DNA of 64,000 nt from JALYUA01 sp039933215. Lineage in GTDB: Bacteria; Acidobacteriota; Thermoanaerobaculia; UBA5066; Gp7-AA6. Positions 36,801 through 43,924 of this stretch are shown here, one piece after another. Made by a program: the position numbers and the translations under genes. The notes under the pieces are model-generated. The model ran no database searches. It was not told the DNA's origin and worked only from the letters and a program-made list of their open reading frames with translations. How positions within the stretch are numbered: position 1 is the stretch's first letter; every line of letters begins with the position of its first letter. The stretch spans positions 1 to 64,000 of the forward strand of contig JBDTOO010000016.1 in the NCBI GenBank assembly GCA_039933215.1, in the 5' to 3' direction.

Positions 36801-37776
36801 CGAGCTCGAGGGACGCCGTCGCCACGAGAGCGCGCAGGGTCCCGGCCTTCAGCCGCGATTCGGCGTCGAGCCTCCGCTCCCGCGACAGGCTTCCGTGGTG
36901 GCTCGTGACGGCGTCTTCGCCCATGAGGCGCGTCAGCTGCCCGGCGATCCGCTCGGCCATCTTGCGCGTGTTGACGAAGACGAGCGTCGTCCGATGATCG
37001 CGGACGAGCTGGGCGATCCGCGCGTAGATCTCCTCCCACTGCTCGTGGGAGCAGACGGTCGACAGCGGCGACGGCGGGATCTCGATCCCGAGGTCGAGCG
37101 TGCGGAAAGTGCCGGCGTCGACGAGGCGGCACTCGCGGCCGTCGCCGGCGAGGAAACGGCCGACGTTCTCGAGCGGCTTCTGGGTCGCCGACAGCCCGAT
37201 CCGCTGGACGGGTCCCGCCAGAGCCTCCAGCCGCTCGAGCGAGAGGGCGAGGTGGCTGCCCCGCTTGTCGCGCACGAGAGCGTGGATCTCGTCGATGATG
37301 ACCGTACGGACCGTCGAGAGCATGCGGCGGCCGCTGTCGCTCGTCAGGAGCAGGTACAGGGACTCCGGCGTCGTCACGAGGATGTGCGGCGGCCGGCGCG
37401 CCATCGCGGCCCGCTCCGCCTGGGGGGTGTCGCCGGTCCGCACGAGCACGCGGATCTCCGGGACGGTGGGGTCGGCCGCGCGAATCTCCGCGAGCGGCGC
37501 CTGAAGGTTCTTCTGCACGTCGTTCGACAGGGCTCTCAGGGGCGAGACATAGAGGACCTGCGTCTCGTCGGCGAGGGCTTCCCCCTGCCGGACGAGCGCG
37601 TCGATCGCGGCGAGGAAGGCCGCGAGCGTCTTGCCGAATCCGGTCGGCGCGGCGATCAGAACGTGGTGCCCCTCGCGGATCGCCGGCCAGCCGTCGCGCT
37701 GCGGCGCCGTGGGCTCGCCGAACCGTTGAGAGAACCAGCTTCGGACGGCGGGATGAAAATTCACCGGATCGGACAC
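33859..37776 (-). CDS. lhr: Lhr-type large ATP-dependent helicase
   Basis: This 1305-aa SF2 helicase has APTGFGKT (Walker A), TTPESLYLLLTS, IDEIHAL (motif II), GLSATQ (motif III) and FLQRVGRAGH (motif VI). The Lhr-core winged helix and beta-barrel follow, then a long C-terminal extension. Lhr unwinds RNA:DNA hybrids and is tied to repair. GTG 37776 is preferred because TAAGAT lies 7 nt upstream. The frame continues 65 codons further, but that DNA is the GTGACAGG repeat and not a plausible coding region. The protein is a little shorter than the 1.5-kb-residue proteobacterial forms. Confidence 0.9.
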   Translation of the reverse strand: MSDPVNFHPAVRSWFSQRFGEPTAPQRDGWPAIREGHHVLIAAPTGFGKTLAAFLAAIDALVRQGEALADETQVLYVSPLRALSNDVQKNLQAPLAEIRAADPTVPEIRVLVRTGDTPQAERAAMARRPPHILVTTPESLYLLLTSDSGRRMLSTVRTVIIDEIHALVRDKRGSHLALSLERLEALAGPVQRIGLSATQKPLENVGRFLAGDGRECRLVDAGTFRTLDLGIEIPPSPLSTVCSHEQWEEIYARIAQLVRDHRTTLVFVNTRKMAERIAGQLTRLMGEDAVTSHHGSLSRERRLDAESRLKAGTLRALVATASLELGIDIGDVDLAIQVGATRSIATFLQRVGRAGHALRKVPKGRLFPLTLDELVEGAALLRCIRGSVLDRTPEPARPLDILAQQIVAACVPEPWDEGALFSLLRRAWPYRDLARGEFDEVAALHTRGRGALLHRDGVNGRLMATRRARMAALLSGGAIPDTADYQVRLEPEGTVVGTVNEDWAIESNGGDVFQLGNASWRILRVEPGTVRVADAKGQPPSIPFWLGEGPGRTRELAAEIGALREETLPGGDGAAAASILAACGEALPEGAAIQIAEYIESGRSVLGCVPTQSRVVLERFFDESGGMQLVLHAPFGSRINRAWGLALRKKFCVGFGFELQAAANEEAIVLSLGTQHSFPLDEVFDYLHPASAREVLVQALLAAPMFETRWRWNAQRSLILERSRGGRRVPPPILRMRANDLLAAAFPQVLACPETLPGGPIEVPDHPIVRQTIEDCLNEAMDIEGFLGVLRGLKDGSIERRAVDTVEPSAFARGILSSQPYTFLDDAPLEERRTQAVHARRFLDPKTSDALGSLDADAIARVREEAWPAPADEEELHEALLWMGYVTAAEAAPWQAWLDRLSAGGRAIREGERWYAAEASRDPRTVLRGRLEAVGPIPDGVEDEVLLRELETEGCVLRTRIAGQSAWCDRRLLARIHRYTLDRLRREIAPVTASQFLRFLACWQHADPAHRLEGPAGVAAVVRQLAGFEIPAAAWEASVLPARVRGYKREWLDQMTLSGEASWGRLWGAGASPVRRAPVAVVPREDLETWLSLAPPEPSHLSEAAASVEAVLERRGAMFFQEIGRAAGLSTFDVEAGLTDLIALARVTCDSFAGLRWLIVPASRRRATGLTAGRWSLLPRAEANALTPSRAAEFVARRLLARTGVVFRKTAARERQPVVWREVARALRALEARGEVRGGRFVSGFDGEQYALPEAVSLLRDLKRRPDAADAPPVQVSAADPLNFRGILTPDERVAPTTRRQVQVA

Positions 37777-37783
37777 CGGAAGA

Positions 37784-37789
37784 ATCTTA
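37784..37789 (-). promoter_or_regulatory. -10-like box TAAGAT, 7 nt before the lhr start
   Basis: On the minus strand the box is followed by TCTTCCG and GTG. No ribosome site is seen, so leaderless initiation is likely and the box helps decide the start. Confidence 0.45.
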
Positions 37790-37802
37790 ACCCGCGGAGA
37801 CA

Positions 37803-37977
37803 GGTCACAGGTGACAGGTGACAACAGCACGCGCCGGGACGGGTGACAGGTGACAGCAGCACGCACCGAAGGCCCCGCGGACCCTGGATTGTTCCAAGGC
37901 GGCGCCACCCGCGTCGGACAAGTGACGGCCGACCGTGGTCGGAGGCGGCCGGCGCTGCTGTCACCTGTCACCCGTCA
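37803..37977. repeat. Inverted GTGACAGGTG repeat element, copy 2
   Basis: Two direct copies of about 28 bp, built on GGTGACAGGTGACA(A/G)CAGCAC, lie at about 37808-37835 and 37843-37868. An inverted copy (GCTGCTGTCACCTGTCACCC) lies at 37954-37973. The same building block makes the inverted element at 3043-3108. The right-hand end supplies the stop codon of the DinB-fold gene, and the left end lies just upstream of lhr. Confidence 0.75.
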
Positions 37978-38498
37978 TCTGTCGATGGCGCGAGCTGTTT
38001 CGCGTGGTGCGACGTGTGGATCGCGCAGAAGCGCAGCACGTCGAGTCCGCGAAGCGTTCCGAAGTAGGGATGCGTCACGCGGACCGAACGTCCCAGTCGC
38101 TCGAGCTCCCGGTCGACCCGGAGGGCGGCGTCGCGCAGCCTCGCGATCGACTCCGCCTGCTCGCGGGGCTCGCCTTCCGGCCGCAGCTCGCGGGGCGCCC
38201 GGACTCCCGCGGGGATGCGGCCGGTGCGGAGGATCCGCGGGAGCCAGAACGACCGCAGGAAGATCCGCTGCCACCAGGTCGTCCGCACGCGCATCGGCGT
38301 GCCCTCGCGGATCTCGCGCAGGAGGGCCTCGTAGGCCAGGACGACGTGATCGGTGACGTGGGCGGGGGACCACTTCCCGGGCACGGGCTCCGCCGGCCAC
38401 TGCGGCGCGGACACCGCCGCGGCGAGCGCCGTGAATTGATCCACGGCCTCGAGGTGCTCGCGCTGAAGCCGCTGCCGGAGGGGGACCGCTTTCGCCAT
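37968..38498 (-). CDS. DinB/YfiT-fold putative metal-dependent protein
   Basis: This 176-aa protein resembles the DinB four-helix bundle family. It shows the first helix LRQRLQREHLEAVDQFTALA, then KWSPAHVTDHVVLAYEALL and FCAIHTSHHAKQL. His residues in WSPAHVTDH and the HxxxH of IHTSHH would form the metal site. Members include thiol-dependent transferases, but this one's reaction is unknown. It begins 0 nt after the stop of the 48-aa peptide ORF, so coupling is likely. The TGA lies inside the GTGACAGG repeat, so its last residues were probably set by repeat insertion. Confidence 0.8.
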   Translation of the reverse strand: MAKAVPLRQRLQREHLEAVDQFTALAAAVSAPQWPAEPVPGKWSPAHVTDHVVLAYEALLREIREGTPMRVRTTWWQRIFLRSFWLPRILRTGRIPAGVRAPRELRPEGEPREQAESIARLRDAALRVDRELERLGRSVRVTHPYFGTLRGLDVLRFCAIHTSHHAKQLAPSTDDG

Positions 38499-38645
38499 CT
38501 ATCGCGGCTGGAGATAGCTCACGAGGACCAGGAGCAGGCTGAGCGCGGCGATGACGACCGGCGGAGCGATCCACGCGAGGCGCAGCGGTGCTCGCAGGGC
38601 CGGGACGTAGTCGGTGCCTGCACCTGTGTGGGGTCGGAGTCTCAC
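38499..38645 (-). CDS. 48-aa single-span membrane peptide
   Basis: GTG 38645 overlaps the stop of the upstream lipoprotein gene as GTGA. The TAG at 38501-38499 abuts the ATG of the DinB-fold gene. The peptide has a polar, Arg-containing N-terminus, a single hydrophobic helix (IAPPVVIAALSLLLVLVSYL) and ends QPR. The two tight junctions argue that it is really translated. The positive-inside rule is ambiguous, so topology is not called. It has no recognised homologue and is below common gene-calling length. Confidence 0.65.
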   Translation of the reverse strand: MRLRPHTGAGTDYVPALRAPLRLAWIAPPVVIAALSLLLVLVSYLQPR

Positions 38646-39181
38646 CGGGACGGCTTCACCTGGAGGGCTTCACGGGGATGGGGCAGGTCCGCGGCGCTCC
38701 GGGCGAACCACTCGCGATCGTCGAAGAGATTGCTGCGCAGCCGGATCCAGTTGCTCTGGAGCCTCGCGCGCGGGGCGTCGGCGGAAAGGCCCTTCGAGAC
38801 CGAAGCCAGGTGCCGCAGCTCGAGCGATTCGATCGCGAGGAAACGCGAGTCGGAAGCGGCCTTCACCCGGCGGGCGAGGTTTTCGAGGCTCTCGGCGAGC
38901 TCCGCTCCCCTCTTCTCCATGAAGGGCCCTTCGTCGAAGACGAGACGGTCGATGCCGGCGATCTCGGAGCGATAGGCCTCGGCGCTGAGCGTCACGGGTT
39001 CCGGCATGACGTCGCTGAAGTCGGCGTCTCCGCTGCAGCCGTGCAGGGCGAAGACGACGGAGACGAAGGCCGGAGCGAGCGCGAGAATCCCCGGCCTCAC
39101 GAGGAGCTCGGAGAGCCAATGCTTCACCCGGGGGGAGGTCGCGCGGAGAGCTCGTACGCTTCGCGGGTTTTCCGTGGCCAT
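38642..39181 (-). CDS. Putative lipoprotein of unknown function
   Basis: This 179-aa protein has an Arg-rich start of about 30 residues. A hydrophobic segment (GILALAPAFVSVVFALHGC) follows, ending in an LHGC lipobox, and then an acidic linker. The mature part is helical and charged (AELAESLENLARRVKAASDSRFLAIESLELRHL). I do not recognise a family. It is first of three tightly linked genes (lipoprotein, 48-aa peptide, DinB-fold protein). TAGAAG and GGAG lie within 20 nt upstream of the ATG. Confidence 0.6.
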   Translation of the reverse strand: MATENPRSVRALRATSPRVKHWLSELLVRPGILALAPAFVSVVFALHGCSGDADFSDVMPEPVTLSAEAYRSEIAGIDRLVFDEGPFMEKRGAELAESLENLARRVKAASDSRFLAIESLELRHLASVSKGLSADAPRARLQSNWIRLRSNLFDDREWFARSAADLPHPREALQVKPSR

Positions 39182-39309
39182 GCGCGACTCCTTCTATCCG
39201 GGGCTCAGGACGCGGGCGGCGCCGCGCCACCGCATGCCGCCTCGGGATCCCGCGCACCGCGCCGGTATCGCACGGAAAGATTCTACCGGGACTTCCCGGA
39301 GAGGCTCCG

Positions 39310-39340
39310 CCGCCGCGACGACCTTTCGGAGCCGCGGCGG
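39310..39340. terminator. 8-bp GC hairpin past the arginine operon
   Basis: CCGCCGCG (39310-39317) and CGCGGCGG (39333-39340) pair around a 15-nt loop. The hairpin lies 20 bp beyond the PAP2 remnant and between the minus-strand arginine operon and the next minus-strand unit. There is no T run, so this is a weak terminator candidate. Confidence 0.3.
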
Positions 39341-39360
39341 CGTCCATCCGGAACAGGGCC

Positions 39361-39540
39361 TCAGTCCCGGTGGTCGCTGCGCCGGAACGCGTGGAGATAG
39401 ACGTAGTCGGCGACCCGCGGGCCCTGCGCGATCCCCTCCGTCTTGTCGAACGACCAGTGGATCCCGAGGTAGATCCGGCTCTCGCCGTTCTCTTCCCCGG
39501 CCTGGGAGAGCGAGCTGAAGCTGCGGGGCGTGAGCGGGTC
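39361..39540 (-). pseudogene. Truncated PAP2 / vanadium-haloperoxidase C-terminus
   Basis: A frame ending at TGA 39363-39361 encodes about 58 residues. These contain ENGESRIYLGIHWSFDKTEG and AQGPRVADYVYLHAFR. SR-x3-G-x-H-x3-D is motif 3 of the PAP2 superfamily, and the flanking text matches the C-terminal end of vanadium-haloperoxidase-like proteins. The other two active-site motifs are absent, and similarity stops where the argH stop codon lies. No start codon or ribosome site precedes it. It is best read as the stump of a gene whose 5' part was lost when the arginine operon and this locus were joined. Confidence 0.7.
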
Positions 39541-40957
39541 AGGCGCCGAGGAGCCGGCGGGCCCGGCGCAGAGCGGCGCGGACGCGGCGGGGAGACGTCC
39601 CCCCGACGCCGTCGCGGCTCCGGACGGAGGACTCGAAGGTCAGCGCGTCCGCGAAAGCCCGCAGCTCGGGCGCCTCGGAGCGGACGACCTCCCGCAGATC
39701 GCGGCCGGATTCGGACGCGCGTCGGCTCCAACGCGCGACGCGCTCGTGGGCCGCGCGAAACGCGACGCCGCGGCGCACGAGCTCCTCGGCGACGTCGGTG
39801 GCGAGCGACGACGGGTCGACAGGAGGCCTCTCCATCTCCGGTCGGAGCCGGAGGCCCGAGACGACCTCTTCGAGGGCGGCCGCGGAGAGCTCGAGGGATC
39901 GGGCCGTGTCGAAGAGGGGCTCCTGCGTCTCCTGGAGGTCCCGATCGTAGGCGAGTGGCAGCCCCTTCAAGATCGTCAGCGTCGCCACGAGGTTTCCGAA
40001 GACGCGGCCGCACTTTCCGCGCACGAGCTCGAGAGAGTCCGGGTTCTTCTTCTGCGGCATCATCGAGGACCCTGTGGCGGTCGCGTCGGAGAGCGAGAAG
40101 ACCCGGAACTCCTCGCCCGTCCAGAGGATCAGGTCCTCGGCGATCCGCGAGAGGTGCGCCATGGCGAGCGCCGCCGCCGCCTCGAATTCCGCCGCGAAGT
40201 CCCGGTCCGAGACGGCGTCGAGGCTGTTGGCGGAGAGCGCCGGCAGCCCGAGCTCGGCGGCGACGCCCGCGCGGTCGAGGGGAAGAGTCGATCCGGCGCA
40301 GGCACCCGCTCCGAGCGGAGAGACCGCCGCGCGTCCCCGCGCGTCCCGCAGGCGCGCGAGGTCGCGCAGGAGCATCTCGATCCAGGCGTGGAACGCGTGC
40401 GCGAGGAGCACGGGCTGCGCGGTCCGCATGTGCGTCCGCGCCGCCACGATGACGCCCTCCGCGAGGAGCTCTTCCGCTCGCGCGAGGAGGGCGAGGCCGA
40501 GCGACCGGAGGCCGCTCGTCCCCCGGTCGATGGCGCCCATGGTCCAGAGCCGCAGGTCCAGGGCGACCTGGTCGTTGCGGGAGCGCCCCGCGTGGATGCG
40601 GCGGCCCGCGTCGCCGGCGAGCTCGATCAGGCGGCGCTCGACGTTCAAGTGGATGTCCTCGTCGGCGTCGCGGAACTCGAACCGGCCCTCCTCGATCTCG
40701 CGGGCGATCGTCCGGAGCGCGCGCTCCACGCGGTCGAGCGCCGCGCGCGAGAGGAGCCCGGAGCGCAAGAGCCCCCGCGCGTGCGCGAGCGTCCCGCGCA
40801 GATCCACCCCGGCAAGCCCCCGGTCGAACGGATGCGAAACGGACAGCCGCGCGAGCGCCGCGCCCGGCGACGACTCGAACCCGGCGCTCCAGAGCGCCTC
40901 CGGGCGGGCTTTCCCGCGGTGTTTCCGCCGCGCGGGCGGGCGCCGGCGGACCGTCAT
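39539..40957 (-). CDS. argH: Argininosuccinate lyase
   Basis: This 472-aa enzyme splits argininosuccinate to arginine and fumarate, the last step of arginine synthesis. It contains the fumarase-superfamily signature GSSMMPQKKNPD, plus DEDIHLNVERRLIE, HAGRSRNDQVALDLRLW and RTHMRTAQPVLLAHAF. A basic N-terminal tail of about 20 residues (TVRRRPPARRKHRGK) precedes the usual start. The ATG at 40957 overlaps the argE stop by 4 nt. It is the last intact gene of the operon. Confidence 0.95.
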   Translation of the reverse strand: MTVRRRPPARRKHRGKARPEALWSAGFESSPGAALARLSVSHPFDRGLAGVDLRGTLAHARGLLRSGLLSRAALDRVERALRTIAREIEEGRFEFRDADEDIHLNVERRLIELAGDAGRRIHAGRSRNDQVALDLRLWTMGAIDRGTSGLRSLGLALLARAEELLAEGVIVAARTHMRTAQPVLLAHAFHAWIEMLLRDLARLRDARGRAAVSPLGAGACAGSTLPLDRAGVAAELGLPALSANSLDAVSDRDFAAEFEAAAALAMAHLSRIAEDLILWTGEEFRVFSLSDATATGSSMMPQKKNPDSLELVRGKCGRVFGNLVATLTILKGLPLAYDRDLQETQEPLFDTARSLELSAAALEEVVSGLRLRPEMERPPVDPSSLATDVAEELVRRGVAFRAAHERVARWSRRASESGRDLREVVRSEAPELRAFADALTFESSVRSRDGVGGTSPRRVRAALRRARRLLGA

Positions 40958-42006
40958 GCGAAATACGCGGCGATCAGCCGACGGTAGACGGCGGGCGCCT
41001 CGAGCACCGCGGCCACGGAGATCGACTCCCCGGCCGCGTGGGATTGCGCGGGCTCTCCCGGGCCGAAGACGACGGCGGGCCGACCGCCGACGTGCGCGAG
41101 GTCGCTCACGCTGGGAAATCCCCCGATCGCCGCTCCTCCGGCGGCCGCGGAGGCCGCGCCGGCGATCTTCCAGGCCGGATCGCCCGACACCGGTTTGAGC
41201 CGCGAGGAGAGCACGGTGACCTCGGAGCCGACCGCGGCGCGGATCGCCGAGAGCATGGCTTCGTTGTCGAAGGCTGCGATCGTGCGCGTGTCGACGACCA
41301 CCTCGCACACGTCGGGCACGACGTTCGACCGCTCTCCGCCGCGGACGATCGTCGGCGACGCCGTCGGCCGGCCCAGGTGCGGGTCCTCCGCCGGGAACCG
41401 GAGCGCCTGGATCGCGAGGATGTCCTCCGCCGCCCGAACGATGGCGTTTTCCGAGAGGTGTGGTCGGGCGGCGTGCCCCGCCAGGCCCCGGGCGACGAGT
41501 TTCAGCTTCAGGAGTCCCTTCTGCGACACGGCCGGCAGGAAGCCGTTCGGCTCCCCGATCACCGCCGCGTCGAAGTCGAGTCGCGGCGCGAGGACCTCCA
41601 GCCCTTCGCCGCCCGTCTCCTCGTCGCAGGTCGCGCAGAAGATCACGCTGCCCCGCTCGGGCAGCGGGGCGGTCAGGAAGGCTTCCAGCATGGACGCGAC
41701 GGACGCCTTCGCGTCGCTCGCGCCGAGGCCGATCACGCGATCGCCTGCGAGCCTCGGCGAAAACGGATCGCCCGTCCAGCCCGCCGCGGCGGGGACCGTG
41801 TCGAGGTGAGAGTTCAGGAGCAGGCAGGGTGGCCCCTCGCCGCGGCGCGCCCAGACGTTCCGGCCGGCGCGCTCCGCCGCCGTGCCCGATTCCGAGCAGA
41901 TCTCCGCGATGCGGTCGGCGAGGGCCGCCTCCGCGCCCGAGACGCTCGGGATCGAGACGAACTCGATCAGGCGATCGAGGACTGTCGCGACGCCGGCGCG
42001 GCTCAC
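40954..42006 (-). CDS. argE: M20 deacylase of arginine synthesis (N-acyl-citrulline/ornithine deacylase)
   Basis: This 350-aa M20 metallopeptidase-family enzyme has LLNSHLDTVP (metal His/Asp), GLGASDAKASVASMLEAF and ATCDEETGGEGL (catalytic Glu pair). GEPNGFLPAVSQKGLLKLKL and RGLAGHAARPHL (lid His) follow. In this operon, with an acylornithine carbamoyltransferase, its substrate should be N-acyl-citrulline, most likely N-succinyl-citrulline, rather than acetylornithine. GTG 42006 overlaps the argB stop and the stop overlaps argH. DapE-like activity cannot be excluded by sequence. Confidence 0.88.
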   Translation of the reverse strand: MSRAGVATVLDRLIEFVSIPSVSGAEAALADRIAEICSESGTAAERAGRNVWARRGEGPPCLLLNSHLDTVPAAAGWTGDPFSPRLAGDRVIGLGASDAKASVASMLEAFLTAPLPERGSVIFCATCDEETGGEGLEVLAPRLDFDAAVIGEPNGFLPAVSQKGLLKLKLVARGLAGHAARPHLSENAIVRAAEDILAIQALRFPAEDPHLGRPTASPTIVRGGERSNVVPDVCEVVVDTRTIAAFDNEAMLSAIRAAVGSEVTVLSSRLKPVSGDPAWKIAGAASAAAGGAAIGGFPSVSDLAHVGGRPAVVFGPGEPAQSHAAGESISVAAVLEAPAVYRRLIAAYFA

Positions 42007-42932
42007 CCCATCACCATCGTCCCGCTGCCCTGGTCGCCGAAGATCTCCGAGAGCAGCGCGTTGCGCTGGTTCCCGTTGACGATGTGGACGGCCCGCACGC
42101 CGGCCTCGACGACGCGCGAGATCTCCTCGAGCTTCGCGACCATGCCGCCGGTCACGGCCGGACTCTTCGCCAGCCGGCGAGCTTCCGCCGCGGAAAGCCG
42201 CGAGATCCGGCTCTCGGGGTCGCCCGGCTTCGCGAGGACTCCGGGCACGTCCGAGAGAAGGATGAGCTTCTCCGCGTCGAGCTCGACGGCGAGGGCGGAA
42301 GCGATCGTGTCGGCGTTGACGTTGTACACGCGCCCGCCCTCGTCCGCGGCGAGCGGCGAGACGATCGGCAGGTAGCCCGCGTCGAGGAGGGTCGTCAGAA
42401 GCCGCGGATCGACCTGGACGACGTCGCCGACGTTGCCGAAGTCGACGCGCTCCCGCTTCCCCGTCTCGCGGTTCATCATGCTCTTCGTGGCGCGCTTGCG
42501 CGCGAGAACCACGTTCCCGTCGATCCCCGAAACGCCCACCGCGTGGATGCCGTAGGCGCGCAGCGCCGAGAGGATCTCGACCGAGATCTTCCCGGCGAAG
42601 ACCATCTTGACGACCTCGAGCGTCGCGTCATCCGTCACCCGGCGGCCGTTGACGAGCCGGGGCTCGAGCCCGAGGCGCTCCGAGAGCTCCGTGGCCTGCG
42701 CCCCGCCGCCGTGGACCACCGTGACGCGGATTCCGACCTGGTGGAGGAGCGCGATCTCTTCGGCGAGCGACGAAAGGTTGCCCTGGTTCTCCGTCACCTT
42801 CCCCGAGATCTTGACGACGAAGGTCTTCCCCTTGAACCGCCGGATGTACGGAAGCGCCTCGCGGAGCAGCTCGGCGTCCACGGAGCCCGCCGGCCGGGCA
42901 GCGGGAACGGGCGGGTCGCCCTTCGCCGTCAT
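42003..42932 (-). CDS. argB: N-acylglutamate kinase
   Basis: This 309-aa amino-acid kinase has FVVKISGKVTEN, VTVVHGGGAQATELSERLG (glutamate and ATP loops), VGVSGIDGNVV, and NVNADTIASALAVELDAEKLILLSDVPGVL. TGGMVAKLEEISRVVEAGV is the C-terminal signature. It phosphorylates N-acetyl- or, as argued for this operon, N-succinyl-glutamate. ATG 42932 overlaps the carbamoyltransferase stop (ATGA), which is why it is preferred over ATG 42944. The N-terminus has about 20 residues of Pro/Ala-rich sequence. An N-helix that would mark arginine inhibition is not obvious. Confidence 0.9.
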   Translation of the reverse strand: MTAKGDPPVPAARPAGSVDAELLREALPYIRRFKGKTFVVKISGKVTENQGNLSSLAEEIALLHQVGIRVTVVHGGGAQATELSERLGLEPRLVNGRRVTDDATLEVVKMVFAGKISVEILSALRAYGIHAVGVSGIDGNVVLARKRATKSMMNRETGKRERVDFGNVGDVVQVDPRLLTTLLDAGYLPIVSPLAADEGGRVYNVNADTIASALAVELDAEKLILLSDVPGVLAKPGDPESRISRLSAAEARRLAKSPAVTGGMVAKLEEISRVVEAGVRAVHIVNGNQRNALLSEIFGDQGSGTMVMG

Positions 42933-43924
42933 TCCGCCAGCCACTCGAGGATCGCCTGCTGCGCGTAGAGCCGGTTCTCGGCCTCGTCCAGCACGAGCGA
43001 CCGCCCGCCGTCGAGCACTTCATCATCGACGACGACGTTGCGCCGGACGGGGAGGCAGTGCATGAAGGAGGCGACGCGCCCGCGCGCCATCCGCGCCTCC
43101 GTCACGCGCCAGTCGCGCAGCCTCGAACGCCGCGCCGCCTCGGCGGAGCTGTCTCCGTAGTCGGCGAGCGAGCCCCAGGATTTCGCGTACACGATCTCCG
43201 CGCCGTCGAAGCCCGCGTCGGGCTCGTCCGTTTCTGTCAGGCGCCCGCCATTTTCCTCCGCGAGCCGGCCGGCCGCGCGCACGATGTCGAGATCGAGCTC
43301 ATACCCCTGCGGGCGCGCGAGAACCAGGTCCACGCCGAGCCGGGCCGCCCCCATCAGAAACGAATTCGGAACGGCCATAGGGAGCGCCTTCGGGTGGTAC
43401 GCCCAGGTCAGCAGCACCCGCCGGCCCTTCGTCGCGCCGAGACGGCCGCGGATCGTCATGGCGTCCGCCATCGCCTGACAGGGATGATCGAGCGAGGACT
43501 CGAGGTTCACGACGGGCACGCCGGAGTACTCCGCGAACGCGTTCAAGGCCGGTTCGCGGCGGTCGACTTCGTAGTCCTTGCCCTCCGGGAAGGAGCGGAT
43601 CCCGAGCATGTCGCAGTAACGGCCGAGCACGCCGGCGCCCTCGCGCACGTGCTCCACGGCGCCTCCGTCCATCACGATCCCGTCGCGATACTCCATCGGC
43701 CAGGCCTCGCTGCCGACGGAGAGCGTCACGGGCGTGCCGCCGAGCTTCGACACCGCGACCTCCATCGAGACGCGGGTCCGCAGCGACGGGTTGAAGAACA
43801 CGAGCCCGACGTGGCGGCCGCGGAGAGCCGCGCTCTCGGCGCCGTCCCGGAACTCGCCGCCTCGGGCGAGCAGCGACTCGAACTCCGGCTGCGTCAGGTA
43901 GCGGGTCGACAGAAAATGCCTCAC
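42929..43924 (-). CDS. argF': N-acylornithine carbamoyltransferase, predicted N-succinylornithine type
   Basis: This 331-aa enzyme is closer to acetyl/succinyl-ornithine carbamoyltransferases than to ordinary ArgF. It shows FFNPSLRTRVSMEVA, AWPMEYRDGIVMDG, HPCQAMADAM, LTWAYHPKALPMAVPNS, VYAKSWGSL, HCLPVRRNV and AENRLYAQQAIL. The residue aligned with Glu92 of Xanthomonas acetylornithine carbamoyltransferase is Val (residue 90, in GGAVEHV). Published E92P/S/V/A changes in that enzyme switch it to N-succinylornithine. The Lys after RRNV that is carboxylated in the acetyl enzyme is also Val. The GTG start overlaps the argD stop. Confidence 0.88.
   Translation of the reverse strand: MRHFLSTRYLTQPEFESLLARGGEFRDGAESAALRGRHVGLVFFNPSLRTRVSMEVAVSKLGGTPVTLSVGSEAWPMEYRDGIVMDGGAVEHVREGAGVLGRYCDMLGIRSFPEGKDYEVDRREPALNAFAEYSGVPVVNLESSLDHPCQAMADAMTIRGRLGATKGRRVLLTWAYHPKALPMAVPNSFLMGAARLGVDLVLARPQGYELDLDIVRAAGRLAEENGGRLTETDEPDAGFDGAEIVYAKSWGSLADYGDSSAEAARRSRLRDWRVTEARMARGRVASFMHCLPVRRNVVVDDEVLDGGRSLVLDEAENRLYAQQAILEWLAE

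Noticed and set aside
37777..37971. 65-codon N-terminal extension of Lhr
   Set aside because: It is the translation of the GTGACAGG repeat and lacks family similarity. A leaderless-type box lies just before GTG 37776.
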